Source of the DNA: CALGSZ01 sp042408955
GTDB lineage: Bacteria; Chloroflexota; Chloroflexia; Thermomicrobiales; UBA6265
Assembly: GCA_042408955.1 (NCBI GenBank)
Contig: JBHOQQ010000136.1
Coordinates: 4,834-68,833 of the forward strand
Length of the DNA: 64,000 nucleotides
Direction of reading: 5' to 3'
Every line of letters begins with the position of its first letter. Position 1 is the first letter of the stretch. The notes below the pieces were generated by a model. The model was not told the origin of the DNA, ran no database searches, and saw only the letters and a program-made list of their open reading frames with translations. Positions 63,021 through 64,000 of the stretch are shown here, one piece after another. Position numbers and translations under genes: made by a program.

Positions 63021-63350
63021 TCATTGGCGGCAATGAGGGTCGCAATCAGCTTCGCGATTTCCAGCGGCCAGCTCCGCCGCCACCAGATCGTCGTGCCGCA
63101 GGTGCAGCAGCGTCAACGACGGCATCGGCTGTGGCGACAGCTCGGCCCACCGCAGCAACGCGAGGGCCACCATCACGCGCTCCTTGGGCTCCCCCGTCTC
63201 CAGCGTCTCGCCCAGCACCGCCAGCGCCTTCGGCACCAGCGCATGCACGGCATCGGCCGCCGCTTCCAACTGCTGCCAGCGCTGCACCTGCCGGCGCCAT
63301 TCCCGCTCGGCCACGCGCAGGCCAAGCTCGGCTCGTTCCTTGGCTCGCAT
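63021..63350 (-). CDS. Small protein of unknown function (element cargo)
   Basis: A 109-residue soluble protein, mostly helical (MRAKERAELGLRVAEREWRRQVQRWQQLEAAADAVHAL...), with a short C-terminal tail ending CDPHCRQ. No family recognised. The ATG forms a TGATG junction with the upstream stop and has AAGGAGG seven bases before it, so it is translated together with the zinc-ribbon gene. Confidence 0.6.
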   Translation of the reverse strand: MRAKERAELGLRVAEREWRRQVQRWQQLEAAADAVHALVPKALAVLGETLETGEPKERVMVALALLRWAELSPQPMPSLTLLHLRHDDLVAAELAAGNREADCDPHCRQ

Positions 63351-64000
63351 CACGTTTCCTCCTTGCTGAGGAGCCCAGCCGGACGGAGTCCCGCGGGAAC
63401 TCCTCGTACGTTGCCCGGTCCCGTCGCATCGCCGATGGTCTGCTCCAGCCTCGCCGCGAGTCCCGCTCCCCAGGCCGCCTCACACGCCATCGCCTCCTCA
63501 GCAAGCCGCAGATAGGTGCGCCAGTGCATCCGGGGTGGCTTGGGCGGAAACGGCGCCAGGAGGTTGGGCGATCCTCCAAGCCGCTGGCGGATCGCCTGCG
63601 AACGGCGGAGGGCGCGCTCGTACGGTTCCTCGCGCGTGCTGGCATAGGCCAGGCCGTGGCAGCGCCGGCACCGGAAGCGCACACCGCCATAGAGCACGGC
63701 GCAGCGCCGTCCGCACCCCGGACAGCACCACCAGGGGCGCTGCCCGCCAAATGAGCAGGCGGTCCAGGTCAAGGCGATCCGCTCGCAGACCGGTTCGCCT
63801 CGGACCTGATAGTGCAGCAGCAGCGCTGCCGGCCGGCGCTCGCGGGAATTCTGCTCCTGCCCGGTCACAATCCAGCCAATGGTACCGGTCTCCCGGTCAC
63901 CCCGCAGCCAGCGGACGATGCCCTGCGCACCGGGCCGGAGCCAGCCGTGCTGCGTCCAGCCGTGCAGCGCGAGGCGGTGACACTGATCCGTGGTGGCGCG
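63350..64000 (-). CDS. Zinc-ribbon hypothetical protein of mobile elements (partial at right edge)
   Basis: The frame is open to the window edge, so the gene is incomplete; 216 residues are visible. The part beyond position 63868 (TTDQCHRLALHGW..., GIVRWLRGD..., TGTIGWI) continues the family-like sequence, so an internal GTG at 63868 is not the real start. Then come FGGQRPWWCCPGCGRRC, VRFRCRRCHGLAYAS (zinc-ribbon cysteines), RALRRSQAIRQRLGG and PFPPKPPRMHWRTY. I recognise this as a widespread hypothetical protein found in islands and prophages; its function is unknown. Confidence 0.7.
   Translation of the reverse strand, partial: RATTDQCHRLALHGWTQHGWLRPGAQGIVRWLRGDRETGTIGWIVTGQEQNSRERRPAALLLHYQVRGEPVCERIALTWTACSFGGQRPWWCCPGCGRRCAVLYGGVRFRCRRCHGLAYASTREEPYERALRRSQAIRQRLGGSPNLLAPFPPKPPRMHWRTYLRLAEEAMACEAAWGAGLAARLEQTIGDATGPGNVRGVPAGLRPAGLLSKEET

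Larger units (their letters stand above)
61094..64000. mobile_element. Left end of an integrated element (genomic island or prophage remnant)
   Basis: The region begins at a tRNA 3' fragment, then carries arm-like repeats, a tyrosine recombinase, an excisionase-type HTH protein, paired operator palindromes and two cargo genes with zinc-ribbon and unknown proteins. The element runs beyond the window. No structural phage genes, relaxase or conjugation genes are visible in this part, so phage versus island cannot be decided. Confidence 0.75.

Overview
The window is GC-rich bacterial chromosome with tightly packed genes, many GTG/TTG starts and short overlaps (ATGA, GTGA, TGATG). The gene content (HslVU next to TopA and DprA, ScpA-ScpB, RecG-RsmD-CoaD, FakA with two FakB proteins, OppBCDF-type transporters, FixABC with beta-oxidation enzymes, a DUF4388/PATAN protein, two M50 membrane proteases) fits a heterotrophic member of the Chloroflexota, possibly the Thermomicrobia/Sphaerobacter side. 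That placement is inference from gene content and style; no rRNA gene is present to confirm it.

Layout. 1-10.3 kb is a surface-polysaccharide locus: a near-consensus promoter drives three plus-strand glycosyltransferases; facing them on the minus strand are a flippase, a SAM methyltransferase, a glycosyltransferase-polysaccharide deacetylase fusion and another glycosyltransferase, followed to the right by a YdjM-like membrane protein and a small repeat protein. 10.6-14.7 kb is a peptide-type ABC importer (oppBCDF) without a binding-protein gene. 15-21 kb holds hslU, hslV, topA and dprA. 21-25.6 kb reads to the right: a class A beta-lactamase-like lipoprotein, an M50 protease with CBS domains, and an Rrf2 regulator with a cysteine desulfurase. 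26-27.6 kb is scpB/scpA. 27.9-32.6 kb is a four-gene unit: an exported protein, two ABC ATPases and a giant FtsX-type permease. 32.7-36.3 kb carries an HD-domain protein, a second M50 protease and an orphan oppD-oppF pair.

36.5-45 kb is mixed housekeeping: a HIT/decayed-Nudix fusion, DUF4388 protein, MFS-like transporter, LLM oxidoreductase with a TetR regulator, PfkB kinase, QueG and ribosomal protein L28. 45.4-53.4 kb reads to the right: fakA, two fakB genes, recG, rsmD, coaD and a coiled-coil protein. 53.7-60.8 kb is one long minus-strand operon behind a strong promoter: acyl-CoA dehydrogenase, thiolase, gamma-carbonic anhydrase-like protein, enoyl-CoA hydratase, fixA, fixB and fixC. It looks like fatty-acid beta-oxidation coupled to an electron-transfer flavoprotein and a FixC-type quinone reductase, without the usual FixX ferredoxin.

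From about 61.1 kb to the right edge lies the left end of an integrated mobile element. A 3' tRNA fragment (T-arm, acceptor, CCA) is still followed by what looks like the tRNA's own terminator. Beside it are arm-like direct repeats, a tyrosine recombinase, an excisionase-type HTH protein, two copies of a 28-bp palindromic operator-like sequence upstream of these two genes, and a pair of cargo genes running off the window. The intact tRNA and the rest of the element should lie beyond position 64000. The most notable observations are this element with its paired operators, a 60-residue acidic tail on the HslV peptidase, the FixABC operon lacking FixX, and the orphan Opp components.
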